Source: SSF53 sp036170535 (GTDB lineage: Bacteria > Spirochaetota > Leptospiria > Leptospirales > Leptonemataceae). Taken from it: a stretch of DNA of 64,000 nucleotides. The translations under genes were made by a program, and so were the position numbers. This document shows positions 15,959-23,551 of this stretch, in pieces (within the stretch, counting starts at the first letter, position 1; each line of letters starts with the position of its first letter). The DNA is taken from positions 1 through 64,000 of the forward strand of contig JAVHPJ010000033.1 in the NCBI GenBank assembly GCA_036170535.1, read 5' to 3'. The notes under the pieces were generated by a model. The model saw nothing but the letters and a program-made list of their open reading frames with translations. It was not told the DNA's origin and did not search any database.

Positions 15959-16506
15959 GCGCCGATCCGACAGCCGCGCTCCGACGTCGCCTGGACTGGC
16001 TGGCCCTGCCCCCGGAGAGTTTTTTGAAACTCTGCGAGCGCACGAATTTTCAGGCCTCGGGTCCGGGCGGTCAAAAACGCAATCGCGTGTTATCTGCCGT
16101 GCGTCTGGAACATCCGCCAACGGGCCTCAGAGCCGAAGGAAAGTCGCGCCGCGAGGTTGCGTTAAACCAGAGCGATGCGCTGCAAAAACTGCGCTTGCAG
16201 TTGGCGCTGGAAGCCGCGGCGCTCATCGCGAACCAGGCCGAGCGCGATCCGGCCATCCTGCGCGCGCAACTTCCCGACACGTGGCCCGTCTTTCGCGCAA
16301 AGATCAATCCCGACCACCCCGAGTTTCCGAATGCGGCGTTTCTTGCGCTCGCCGGGCTCGCCGCCGCCGAAGGCGATCTGGCCCCGGCGGCGCAGCAGCT
16401 GGGAATTTCAACGTCGGCGTTCGTGCGTTTCTTGAAACTTTCCGGCCCGGTACTCCAGCGGGCGCGCGATTTGCGCGGGCGCTTCCAGCGTCCGCCGCTC
16501 CTCTGA
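15955..16506 (+). CDS. Class I release factor-like (GGQ) protein
   Basis: A 183-residue protein with the RF-1/ArfB catalytic domain: FQASGPGGQKRNRV contains the universal GGQ that triggers peptidyl-tRNA hydrolysis, followed by VRLEHPPTGLRAEGKSRRE. It lacks the codon-recognition domain of RF1/RF2. The helical tail is not obviously the basic mRNA-channel tail of ArfB, so it is best called a release-factor-like rescue hydrolase. It starts with TTG inside the cinA stop (TTGA). Its last 99 bases overlap the convergent gene 16408-16842. Confidence 0.85.
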   Translation: MSADPTAALRRRLDWLALPPESFLKLCERTNFQASGPGGQKRNRVLSAVRLEHPPTGLRAEGKSRREVALNQSDALQKLRLQLALEAAALIANQAERDPAILRAQLPDTWPVFRAKINPDHPEFPNAAFLALAGLAAAEGDLAPAAQQLGISTSAFVRFLKLSGPVLQRARDLRGRFQRPPLL

Positions 16507-16842
16507 GCGCGCCTCGCCGGCGCGTACGCTTAATTCCCGATCCCGGGCGAACAGGAGCAAGGCCAGCGCGGCCGAAAAAAACAGTCCGGCGCCCAGAACG
16601 ACGCGCCGACGACGCCGGCGGCGCCGCTCACGATCGCGCTCCACCAGACGCCGCAATTCTTGCATGAGTTTATAATCGTGGCGGAGCACTGCGGACTTTC
16701 GAAACACCTCCGCGAGTCGCTCCTGCTCGCTACGCCGGCGTGCGCGCGACGCCTTCAGCTCGCGAAAAGCGGCTGGCCAGGTGGAGCGATCTTCGCTCCA
16801 GTACCAGGGGATCCTGGTGCGTTTCGACTCAGCGCCGTTCAT
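16408..16842 (-). CDS. Putative membrane anti-sigma factor
   Basis: A 144-residue single-pass protein. A polar N-terminal half (about 75 residues, helical, charged) is followed by a run of eight arginines, one membrane helix (VVLGAGLFFSAALALLLFA) and a polar tail. The arginine run predicts the N-terminus is cytoplasmic, the usual topology for anti-sigma factors. It begins 14 bases inside the end of the ECF sigma gene with an excellent ribosome binding site (AAGGAG, 6 bases spacing), so sigma and this protein are coupled. No zinc-binding HxxxCxxC motif is present. The anti-sigma role is inferred from position and topology. The 3' end overlaps the convergent release-factor-like gene by 99 bases. 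Confidence 0.65.
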   Translation of the reverse strand: MNGAESKRTRIPWYWSEDRSTWPAAFRELKASRARRRSEQERLAEVFRKSAVLRHDYKLMQELRRLVERDRERRRRRRRRVVLGAGLFFSAALALLLFARDRELSVRAGEARSEERRTLEAPAQIARPLEYRAGKFQETHERRR

Positions 16843-17350
16843 GGAACTCTCCTTCGGAGTCCGGCTCGTAGCCCGCCGCGCGGAATTCCGCCTGCATCCG
16901 GCGAGCGCCGAGTTTGAGGTCGCGCAGGGTGGTGCGCCGAGCGACTCCGAGTCGCTGTGCAATTTCGTCGATCTTCAACCCGTCGACGTAGCGCAGTCGC
17001 ATCGACTCGCGCTGCCGCGCCGGCAGATTGGCGACCGTCGCATCAAAAACGGCGCGAATCGCCGCAGAGGATTGCGGTTCGCGCTGCACGGATGGACGCC
17101 GCGCCAGGGATTCCAGGGCGAATTCCGCAGTTTTCGCCCGGCGGAACTGGTCGATCGCCATGCCCTGAGCAATCTCTTTCAACAGATTCCACGCATGATT
17201 GGGACTGACCACGCCGCCCATCTCGTGTAAAATCAGCAGGCGCGCAAATGCGTCCTGAACAATGTCCTCCGCGTCCGATCGTCGTCCATCCCGGTTGAGG
17301 ATACGCAGCAATCGCGGCCGGAGCCGTCTATACAGCGCTGTGAAATCCAT
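16829..17350 (-). CDS. ECF-type RNA polymerase sigma factor
   Basis: A 173-residue sigma-70 family protein with only regions 2 and 4. Region 2 is seen in FTALYRRLRPRLLRI and DAEDIVQDAFARLL (the core-binding helix), and region 4 in LPARQRESMRLRYVDG followed by the helix-turn-helix IDEIAQRLGVARRTTLRDL. ATG 17350 starts directly at region 2; earlier in-frame starts (to 17524) would add an atypical leader. It precedes and overlaps its probable anti-sigma gene. On the minus strand upstream, GGAACT near 17495 is a possible ECF-type -35 element, which would fit autoregulation, but the -10 is not clear. Confidence 0.85.
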   Translation of the reverse strand: MDFTALYRRLRPRLLRILNRDGRRSDAEDIVQDAFARLLILHEMGGVVSPNHAWNLLKEIAQGMAIDQFRRAKTAEFALESLARRPSVQREPQSSAAIRAVFDATVANLPARQRESMRLRYVDGLKIDEIAQRLGVARRTTLRDLKLGARRMQAEFRAAGYEPDSEGEFHERR

Positions 17351-17457
17351 CGCCGGTTCTATCTGTGAATCCGAAGAAGAACCGGAAGTGTGACAGAAAA
17401 AGTTCAGACTGCGCGAAGAGCCGACGCCGCTGGCGACGCCGAGTGTCCGGAGAGCAA

Positions 17458-17472
17458 TACTACGCAGTAGTA
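17458..17472. promoter_or_regulatory. Inverted repeat between sigma factor and HTH genes
   Basis: TACTACGCAGTAGTA is a perfect 6-bp inverted repeat with a 3-base centre. It lies in the 236-base divergent space between the ECF sigma gene (start 17350, minus strand) and the HTH gene (start 17587, plus strand), about 107 and 115 bases from each start. It could be an operator for the HTH protein. No other feature is clear in this spacer. Confidence 0.4.
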
Positions 17473-17586
17473 GGTACTCAAAATGCATTAGTTCCATTGA
17501 GTTGCGCCCTAAAAAAAATACCACAGATGCGGCGCTTTTTTGTCACTTTTTGCACGCCTGAGCGGAATAATAACACGGAGAACGGA

Positions 17587-17946
17587 ATGCGAAAACTGAA
17601 TCCCGGCGCCCGCGCAGAACAAGCTTTACGATGGATTGGCGTCAACCGACGCCAGGCCGCGCGCGAAATTGGCGTCTCCCTTTCCTTGATTGCCATGAAC
17701 TTTGGCGGCGCGAGCGCTCTGCGCGACGTGACGGCGCTCGCCCTGCAGGCGCGCTTTGGCGTCAATGCACGTTGGATCCTGGATGGCGAACCGCCCATTT
17801 TCTTGCGGCCCAAAGGTCTGGAACAAATCAGCGACGAAGCGATGGCCGCTGCGCTCGCCTGCGAGCGCATGACTCCGGCCGCACGCAAGGCCTTTGTCCA
17901 GATGATGCGCGGCATCAGCTTACAGGCGGAAGAATCCCGGAACTGA
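17587..17946 (+). CDS. Small HTH DNA-binding regulator
   Basis: A 119-residue protein. Residues 13-60 form a likely helix-turn-helix of the phage CI/XRE kind: NRRQAAREIGVSLSLIAM, then TALALQARFGVNARWILDGE. The last phrase is typical of the CI-repressor N-domain end. ATG 17587 is preceded by GGAGAACGGA. The rest is helical with no recognised effector domain. It is divergent from the sigma/anti-sigma pair and could regulate it or itself, but this is inference from position. Confidence 0.7.
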   Translation: MRKLNPGARAEQALRWIGVNRRQAAREIGVSLSLIAMNFGGASALRDVTALALQARFGVNARWILDGEPPIFLRPKGLEQISDEAMAAALACERMTPAARKAFVQMMRGISLQAEESRN

Positions 17947-18042
17947 GTTTTTGTCCGCGGCCGCGCAAGAGACGTATTTTCAGATTGCAGGGCCTGAACC
18001 CCGGGCCCCGCTCTGCCGTCAGAAAGACGGAGACCCGGCTGC

Positions 18043-19002
18043 ATGACTCGAAGCGTCGACCCTGAAAGAGTGCGCGCCCCGCGCCCCGCCCTCACTGCTG
18101 CGGCGCTGGAGCATCGGCGACTGGCCCGACGCCTGGTGCTCGAAGACCCGGCGCTGGTACAATACTACACCGAGGCCGGCCCCGACTACGCCGTCTGGAG
18201 CCCGGGGCTGCACATGCACTTTGGCCTCTGGCGCCGCGGCCTCAGTCCACTGCGCCGCGAGGCCATGCTGGTTGAGATGGCGCGCGCCGCGTTCACGCGC
18301 ATCGAATCCGCCGCCCGCGCGCCCGTGTGGCTCGACGCCGGCTGCGGGCTGGGCGCAAGCGCACGCCTGGCGGCCGAAGATCGGCCCGGACTGCGGGTGT
18401 GCGGCGTCACGCCCGTGCCCTGGCAGGTGGCGCGCGCGCGGCGCCTCACGGCGCAGCGCCGGCTCGCAAGGCGCGTTCGCTTCTATAGAATGGATTATCA
18501 GCGCATGGGTTTCGCCAACGCCAGCTTCGACGGGGCCTATCTGCTGGAAAGTTCGTGTTATGCAACGGGCGCCGGGAAGAACAAGCTGATCGACGAACTG
18601 CACCGCGTGCTGAAGCCCGGAGCGAAGGTCTGCGTAACGGACGGTTTTCTAAAGCCCGGCGCGCGCCTGGGCTGGTTTTTGCGGCCCGTTGCAAACTATG
18701 TCTTGAAAAGCTGGAAAATCGCCGAGCTGGCCGACAGCGCAGCCTTTGTCGCCGCCCTGGAACAAGCGGGTTTTGTTAACATTCGGGTGGAAGACGTTTC
18801 CTGGAAAGTGGCGCCTTCGTTTCTGCACGTGCCCTTTGTTACACTGGGCTTTTTTCTGCGCGAGATTTTAATCGAACGTAAACCGCTTACTCCGGAGCGA
18901 ATTCACAACGCTCTCGCGCCCCTGGCGGCGCTGTTATTAGGCGCGGCGCGGCGCAAGTACAGCTACATGATTATCAGCGCCCAAAAGGCGGGAGCTTCCT
19001 GA
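18043..19002 (+). CDS. Class I SAM-dependent methyltransferase
   Basis: A 319-residue methyltransferase similar in layout to the sterol/tocopherol/cyclopropane-synthase group. The SAM-binding motif is VWLDAGCGLGASARLA, followed by GVTPVPWQVARARRL and a motif-II-like FANASFDGAYLLESS. The post-motif segment ELHRVLKPGAKVCVTDGFLKP is typical. The product class (lipid, quinone or sterol) cannot be decided. The gene is isolated: its 3' end meets the convergent YD-repeat lipoprotein gene, and repeat copy C overlaps the end of the coding region. Confidence 0.8.
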   Translation: MTRSVDPERVRAPRPALTAAALEHRRLARRLVLEDPALVQYYTEAGPDYAVWSPGLHMHFGLWRRGLSPLRREAMLVEMARAAFTRIESAARAPVWLDAGCGLGASARLAAEDRPGLRVCGVTPVPWQVARARRLTAQRRLARRVRFYRMDYQRMGFANASFDGAYLLESSCYATGAGKNKLIDELHRVLKPGAKVCVTDGFLKPGARLGWFLRPVANYVLKSWKIAELADSAAFVAALEQAGFVNIRVEDVSWKVAPSFLHVPFVTLGFFLREILIERKPLTPERIHNALAPLAALLLGAARRKYSYMIISAQKAGAS

Positions 19003-19012
19003 ATAGTCTGCG
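18987..19012 (+). repeat. Dispersed intergenic repeat, partial copy C
   Basis: GGCGGGAGCTTCCTGAATAG is nearly identical to the core of copy B at 4883-4903. It supplies the last five codons and stop of the methyltransferase gene, so the element has been captured as a gene 3' end. Confidence 0.4.
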
Positions 19013-19978
19013 TTAATGCGTAAAGCTCAGAGTCAGCGCTGGCGAAGATTCCACAACCTGACTGATCCGACCCTGGGCGTCGTACGTGTAAGTTGTAGTA
19101 TTGGCGCCGGCGCTCGCAGTCAGGATGCGCCCGGCCGCATCGTACGTGTAAGTTGCAACCGAAGAACTCGGGAAAACCTCTTCTTCCTGAATCATCTGAC
19201 CGGCGGAATTGTACGTATAGCGCAGGCTCTGCACCGAACAACTCGAACCGCCGAGGCAGCTGTTTTCCACGCCGACGAGCAGACCGTTGCTGTACGTATA
19301 CGCGCTCAGCGAATCGGTGAACAGCGTGGGGCCGTCGTAGTAGAAAGATCGCGACGGCAAGCGATTGAGCCCTTCATACTCAAGAAGCGACTCCTCGCCG
19401 CCCCAGCCGCCGCAATTCGGAGCGGGCGGGGAATACTGACGCACCACGCGATTCAGGGCGTCGTAGGTGCGCTCGTGAACGATCGCGTCGCCGGCCATAC
19501 AGGAAGAATCATTGCGGATGCGAGTAGCAAGACCCTCCGCATTCAAGGTCCCGGTCAATGAGCTGCCCGGTCCGACTTCCACGCGCGACTCGATCAAACG
19601 ATTGGGATAATAGCGCAGTTCGAAGGTCGCCGCAAACACGGAGTTGGTCAAGGTAAGCGGCGTACAACCGGACAACTGATACATCGCGAAGTTAAAGGTC
19701 GTATTGTCGCGCGCGTGTTTAAGCAAAAACAGCGTGCTGGCGTCGCTCGCGTTATTGACGCGGTAGGCGGGCGTCGCGTATCCGCATTCGGGCACATTTA
19801 CCTGTACAGCGCCGAGCCCGATCAACCACACGAGCAGCGCCGATTCGTTATTCGCGGGATCCAGCGCGTCCGGATCGTCAACACACGCGACCGACGTCGT
19901 CAACAGCGCGGCCAGTGCGAAGCGGGTCAGACTCCGCAGCGCTGGCTGGATTCGCAGTTTTCTCCTGTTAAAACGCAT
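19013..19978 (-). CDS. YD (RHS-type) repeat lipoprotein
   Basis: A 321-residue protein. A basic N-terminus and hydrophobic segment end in TTSVAC, a likely lipobox. The C-terminal half contains several RHS/YD repeats (YTYNSAGQMIQ, YTYDAAGRILT, YTYDAQGRISQ; two of them are also repeated at DNA level near 19080 and 19140). The N-terminal half is unrecognised and rich in Cys. Unlike classic RHS proteins it is short, with no core-cap PxxxxDPxG motif and no toxin tip. It may be a surface lipoprotein using YD repeats as a beta scaffold. ATG 19978 overlaps the upstream gene's end by 11 bases, so the two are co-transcribed. Confidence 0.75.
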   Translation of the reverse strand: MRFNRRKLRIQPALRSLTRFALAALLTTSVACVDDPDALDPANNESALLVWLIGLGAVQVNVPECGYATPAYRVNNASDASTLFLLKHARDNTTFNFAMYQLSGCTPLTLTNSVFAATFELRYYPNRLIESRVEVGPGSSLTGTLNAEGLATRIRNDSSCMAGDAIVHERTYDALNRVVRQYSPPAPNCGGWGGEESLLEYEGLNRLPSRSFYYDGPTLFTDSLSAYTYSNGLLVGVENSCLGGSSCSVQSLRYTYNSAGQMIQEEEVFPSSSVATYTYDAAGRILTASAGANTTTYTYDAQGRISQVVESSPALTLSFTH

Positions 19979-20783
19979 ATTGCACCGCCGCCCGAAATTC
20001 TGAGCCGCCGCCGACGGACGACGCTGGCGCCGCGAACAACGTAAACGAAGTCGCATGCGCCAGCTGCACGGTATACGCCAGAAAGGCCAGATTGAGCAAC
20101 AGGGCGCTGCGATCCGCGCGCCGCTGGTAAACGCTCTGGCGACTTGCGTTTTCGCTGAGCGCATAGGCAAACAGCCCGGCGCGCGCATCCGACGTTACAG
20201 TAAAAGGCAAAACGAGATTCAGACTCGCCGACTGTTCATAAACTGAACGTTCCTGCGCGGCCGCACGCGCTTCGTAGTATGCGGCGAGCAACAGGGCGCC
20301 GGTTCCAAGACCGATCCCGACGCCCGAACCTTCACGTCCGGAATAATAATGCCCCCAGCCGGGCAAAAGCGCCGCCCGCCAGATTGCGCCGAGATCCCGT
20401 CCGGGGGGCGCGGGCGCCAGCTCCGCCGCCGATTGAGCCTTTTCGCGCTCGCGCGCTTCCTTTTCCGCCGCTTCGCGCACGCGGCGATCCTGCTCCGCCT
20501 TCTCGCGCGCGCGCCGTTCACGCTCCACTGCGGCCGGATCCGGTCGGATATCGTTATATTCGACGCGACTGAGTTGCGCTTTGGGCACGCGCCGTCGACC
20601 GGCGGCGGTTTCGATGATAATCGATATTTCGTCTTGCCCGACGATGCGACCGTCAATGCGCGCGCCGTCTTTCAAAAAAAGCGAATCGGCCCGCAGGGCC
20701 GGTGTCAGGCAGAGGAGCAGGAGAAGAAGAAGAGCACCCGGGACCAGGACTCTACCGGGTTGCCTGTCGTCCGAGCGCGCCAT
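19968..20783 (-). CDS. Exported/membrane protein with coiled-coil middle
   Basis: A 271-residue protein. A signal peptide (long Leu run, cleaved near ALRADS) is followed by a small beta domain (SLFLKDGARIDGRIVGQDEIS) resembling Leptospira proteins that start with a 'LKDG..v.G.v' unit. Then come a charged coiled coil (residues 85-120), and a segment with LLPGWGHYYSGR plus two or three hydrophobic helices, as in DUF5683-like envelope proteins. The C-terminus ends in AVQYAF, compatible with an outer-membrane beta signal. First gene of an operon with the YD-repeat lipoprotein. Function unknown. Confidence 0.7.
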   Translation of the reverse strand: MARSDDRQPGRVLVPGALLLLLLLCLTPALRADSLFLKDGARIDGRIVGQDEISIIIETAAGRRRVPKAQLSRVEYNDIRPDPAAVERERRAREKAEQDRRVREAAEKEAREREKAQSAAELAPAPPGRDLGAIWRAALLPGWGHYYSGREGSGVGIGLGTGALLLAAYYEARAAAQERSVYEQSASLNLVLPFTVTSDARAGLFAYALSENASRQSVYQRRADRSALLLNLAFLAYTVQLAHATSFTLFAAPASSVGGGSEFRAAVQYAF

Positions 20784-20828
20784 ACCGCGCGATTTCTAAC
20801 AAAGCCCTCATAAAAAGCGATCGATTTT

Positions 20829-22223
20829 TCAAATTGTCCTGGAGAACTTTTGGCCCTTCGCCGCTAAGCCGCTGAGATGCGCATCAAACGCCATGCAGAT
20901 GTTGCGTACAGCAAAGCGGCCAATGGAGCTGATTTGAATTCGATCTGGATGCAACTCCACGAGGCCGTCCGCTTCCAGTTCACGCAGAGCGCCCAGTTCC
21001 GCAGCAAAATAGTCGGCAAAATTCAAATCCCACTGTGCTTCAAAAGCGCCCACGCGCAGTTCAAACTGACAGATCAGCTCCATGATCGCCGCGCGCCGAA
21101 TCAGGTCGTCGCGATTCAGCCGATAGCCGCGCACGGTGGCCAGTTCGCCCGCTTCAATGCGGCGCGTGTATTCATCCATTTTCTTAGCATTTTGCGCGTA
21201 CGCGATCTTCAAATCGCCAATCGAAGTCAGGCCCAGGCCGTAGAGATCGCAGTCCCCGCGCGTGGTATAGCCCTGAAAATTGCGGTGCAACTCCCCGCGT
21301 TCGCGAGCGCGGGCCAGTTCATCGTCCGGCAAAGCGAAATGATCCATGCCGATGTACACATAGCCCGCTTCGAGAAAGGCGCGCGTGGCGTATTCGAACA
21401 GGCTCAGCCGAACGTCCGTCTCCGGCAGATCCGCCGCGTTGATCCGCTCCTGATGTTTAACCACGCCCGGCAGATAAGCAAAATGAAACAGGGAAATGCG
21501 CTCGGGCCGAAGTTGCAGGGCGCCCCTCACGGTATTTTGAAAACTTGCCAGGTTTTGTTTGGGCAGGCCGTAGATCAGATCGATGTTTACGCTGCCAAAG
21601 CCGCGCACGCGCAAAGTCTCGATGAGACGCGTGGTCTGCTCCGCTGGTTGGATTCGATGAATTGCCGCCTGCACGGCCGGATCAAAGTCCTGCACGCCGA
21701 GGGACGCGCGCGTAAAGCCGCACTCCGCGAGGGCCGCAACGTGTTCATCGCTGGTAACCCGCGGGTCCAGTTCAATCGAGATTTCCGCATCCGGCGCAAT
21801 GGCAAAGCGGTCGCGCACAGCGGACATGAGCGCACGCAATTCGTCGGGCGCAAGAAACGTGGGCGTGCCGCCGCCCAGATGCAATTGTTCGATCGAACGA
21901 CGCGAATCGAGTCGACTCGCCGTCAGGTCAATTTCGCGTTTCAGCAGTTCCAGATAGGGCGCAGCCCGCTTTTTATTAGCGGTGTAAACGACGCTGCACG
22001 CGCAATACAGACAGATGTTTTCGCAAAAGGGGATGTGAAAGTAGAGCGAGACCGGCGCGGCGGCCGCGTTGCGCTCGGCGATGGCGCGCGCATAATCGGC
22101 GGGGCCGAATTCTTCCGTAAACGACGCCGCCGTGGGATAACTGGTATAACGCGGACCGGCCGCGCTGAGCCGTCGCAGACGATCCAGATCCGGGGGGGAA
22201 ACATTCGAGGCCGATGCGCTCAT
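20829..22223 (-). CDS. hemN: Oxygen-independent coproporphyrinogen III oxidase
   Basis: A 464-residue radical SAM enzyme that oxidatively decarboxylates coproporphyrinogen III to protoporphyrinogen IX in haem synthesis. The N-terminus has the HemN-specific GPRYTSYPTA. The [4Fe-4S]/SAM motif is IPFCENICLYCACSV (CxxxCxxCxC), followed by LHLGGGTPTFL. The presence of the extra Cys, the YTSYP block and full length separate HemN from HemW. The C-terminal HemN domain (YGLGLTSIGDL, RRAAIMELICQF) is complete. It stands alone and is divergent from the nuclease pair, across 178 bases with no clear operator. Confidence 0.93.
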   Translation of the reverse strand: MSASASNVSPPDLDRLRRLSAAGPRYTSYPTAASFTEEFGPADYARAIAERNAAAAPVSLYFHIPFCENICLYCACSVVYTANKKRAAPYLELLKREIDLTASRLDSRRSIEQLHLGGGTPTFLAPDELRALMSAVRDRFAIAPDAEISIELDPRVTSDEHVAALAECGFTRASLGVQDFDPAVQAAIHRIQPAEQTTRLIETLRVRGFGSVNIDLIYGLPKQNLASFQNTVRGALQLRPERISLFHFAYLPGVVKHQERINAADLPETDVRLSLFEYATRAFLEAGYVYIGMDHFALPDDELARARERGELHRNFQGYTTRGDCDLYGLGLTSIGDLKIAYAQNAKKMDEYTRRIEAGELATVRGYRLNRDDLIRRAAIMELICQFELRVGAFEAQWDLNFADYFAAELGALRELEADGLVELHPDRIQISSIGRFAVRNICMAFDAHLSGLAAKGQKFSRTI

Positions 22224-22401
22224 AACTGCCTGCCGGAGTCGCCCGACCGCGCCTTGCAGGCGTCCCGGCGACGTACCTGCCCCAGGCTTTTCGACTTCCG
22301 GGGCCGCAACAAGCCGAATTTACTTGCCGGCGCCTTTTGTCCGTCCAGGCTCGGGTCTCAGGAATTATGTCACACCCCCGTGATAGCCTGAACCGAACCC
22401 T

Positions 22402-23505
22402 ATGATCATTGTGTACCATTGCTCGGATTTGCATCTCTCCGCGGAGACCGACCGTCTGCGCGCCTACAGCCTGGCCGTCCTGGACGAAATTCTCGAGCGG
22501 GCCGCCGGCGAAAACGCGGCGCTGCTGCTTATCGCTGGCGATCTGTTCGATACCTTCCAGGCCGCCGAAGCCCTGCGCGGCGCTGTACGCGAGCGCTTCG
22601 ACGCCTTTGCCGGCGATGCGATCTATGTGCCCGGCAATCACGAGGAACTGGGCCGCGGCCGCGGCGCGCTGGATCGGCTCGACTTTGGCCGCCTGCAGCT
22701 GGCGCGCACAACGCCGTTTGAATTTACGGTGCGCGAGTACCAGGGTCTGCCGATTGAACTTCTGCTGATTCCGCATCAGACTTCCTACGGCGATTTTCGC
22801 GAGTGGGCTGTGCCGCAACGCACGGCGAAGCTGCGCATCGCTGTGGCGCACGGCATCGTGAGCGGGCTGGCCTACACGGGCCCCGACGAAGAAGGCGATG
22901 CGGGCGCCATCGATCCGTCGTTGTTTCACACGCACTACGTCGACTATGCCGCGCTGGGTCATATTCACGCGCGGCGGCGCGAAACTCTGAATGACTGCAT
23001 GTTTTCCTATCCCGGTTCGGCGCGCGTGTGGCGCTCCGGCGAAACGGGTCCGCGCGGATGTATCAAACTCGAAATTGATCCGGCGGTAGGCAATGCGTCG
23101 CCGGAATTTGTGCGACTGGAGCGCGCTGGCGAATATCGCGCTGTGCCCGCGCCCCTGGGCTTTGACGGAACGCCGGCGGATTTTTCCGACGCAGCGCGCG
23201 CCTGGCAGCCGGCCGATTTTGTGGAGCTGTTCTTCTCCGGACTCGTGGAAGATGAACGCAGCCTCGCCGAGCTGGAAGCGCGTCTGAGCGCGGAATACGC
23301 CGGCCGCGTGCGCGAGCTGCGCTTTAACCGCGACGAGGTCTACGCGCTGCCGGGAATACAGTCCGAACCGCTGGCGAAGCGCTTTCTCGAGGCCTGGGAA
23401 AAATCCGCGCCCGCGGCGGATAACGAGCGCGCCGTGCGCACCTGGCGCCGCGCGCGCGAAGTCGGACTCGCCGCCATCCGGGAGGCCTTAAATGCCCGCC
23501 GCTGA
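22402..23505 (+). CDS. YhaO/SbcD-like DNA repair metallophosphoesterase
   Basis: A 367-residue Mre11-type nuclease. All five phosphoesterase motifs are visible: SDLHLS, AGDLFDT, PGNHEE, AHGIV and GHIHAR. A C-terminal capping region follows. Mre11/SbcD proteins form a complex with an SMC-like ATPase and cut DNA ends and hairpins. The next gene, which overlaps this one at an upstream in-frame ATG and truly starts 47 bases later, encodes that ATPase. Because the partner has membrane helices, the pair is closer to Bacillus YhaO-YhaN than to SbcD-SbcC. Confidence 0.87.
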   Translation: MIIVYHCSDLHLSAETDRLRAYSLAVLDEILERAAGENAALLLIAGDLFDTFQAAEALRGAVRERFDAFAGDAIYVPGNHEELGRGRGALDRLDFGRLQLARTTPFEFTVREYQGLPIELLLIPHQTSYGDFREWAVPQRTAKLRIAVAHGIVSGLAYTGPDEEGDAGAIDPSLFHTHYVDYAALGHIHARRRETLNDCMFSYPGSARVWRSGETGPRGCIKLEIDPAVGNASPEFVRLERAGEYRAVPAPLGFDGTPADFSDAARAWQPADFVELFFSGLVEDERSLAELEARLSAEYAGRVRELRFNRDEVYALPGIQSEPLAKRFLEAWEKSAPAADNERAVRTWRRAREVGLAAIREALNARR

Positions 23506-23551
23506 ACCTGCGCTGCCGGCGAAACTTGCGCCCGCAGTCGGAGATACCGCC

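Noticed and set aside
20877..22391. 504-residue open frame on the plus strand opposite hemN
   Set aside because: It lies antisense to a clear hemN with all radical SAM motifs. The product is rich in Arg, Gln and Ala with no domain, typical of antisense frames in GC-rich genes.
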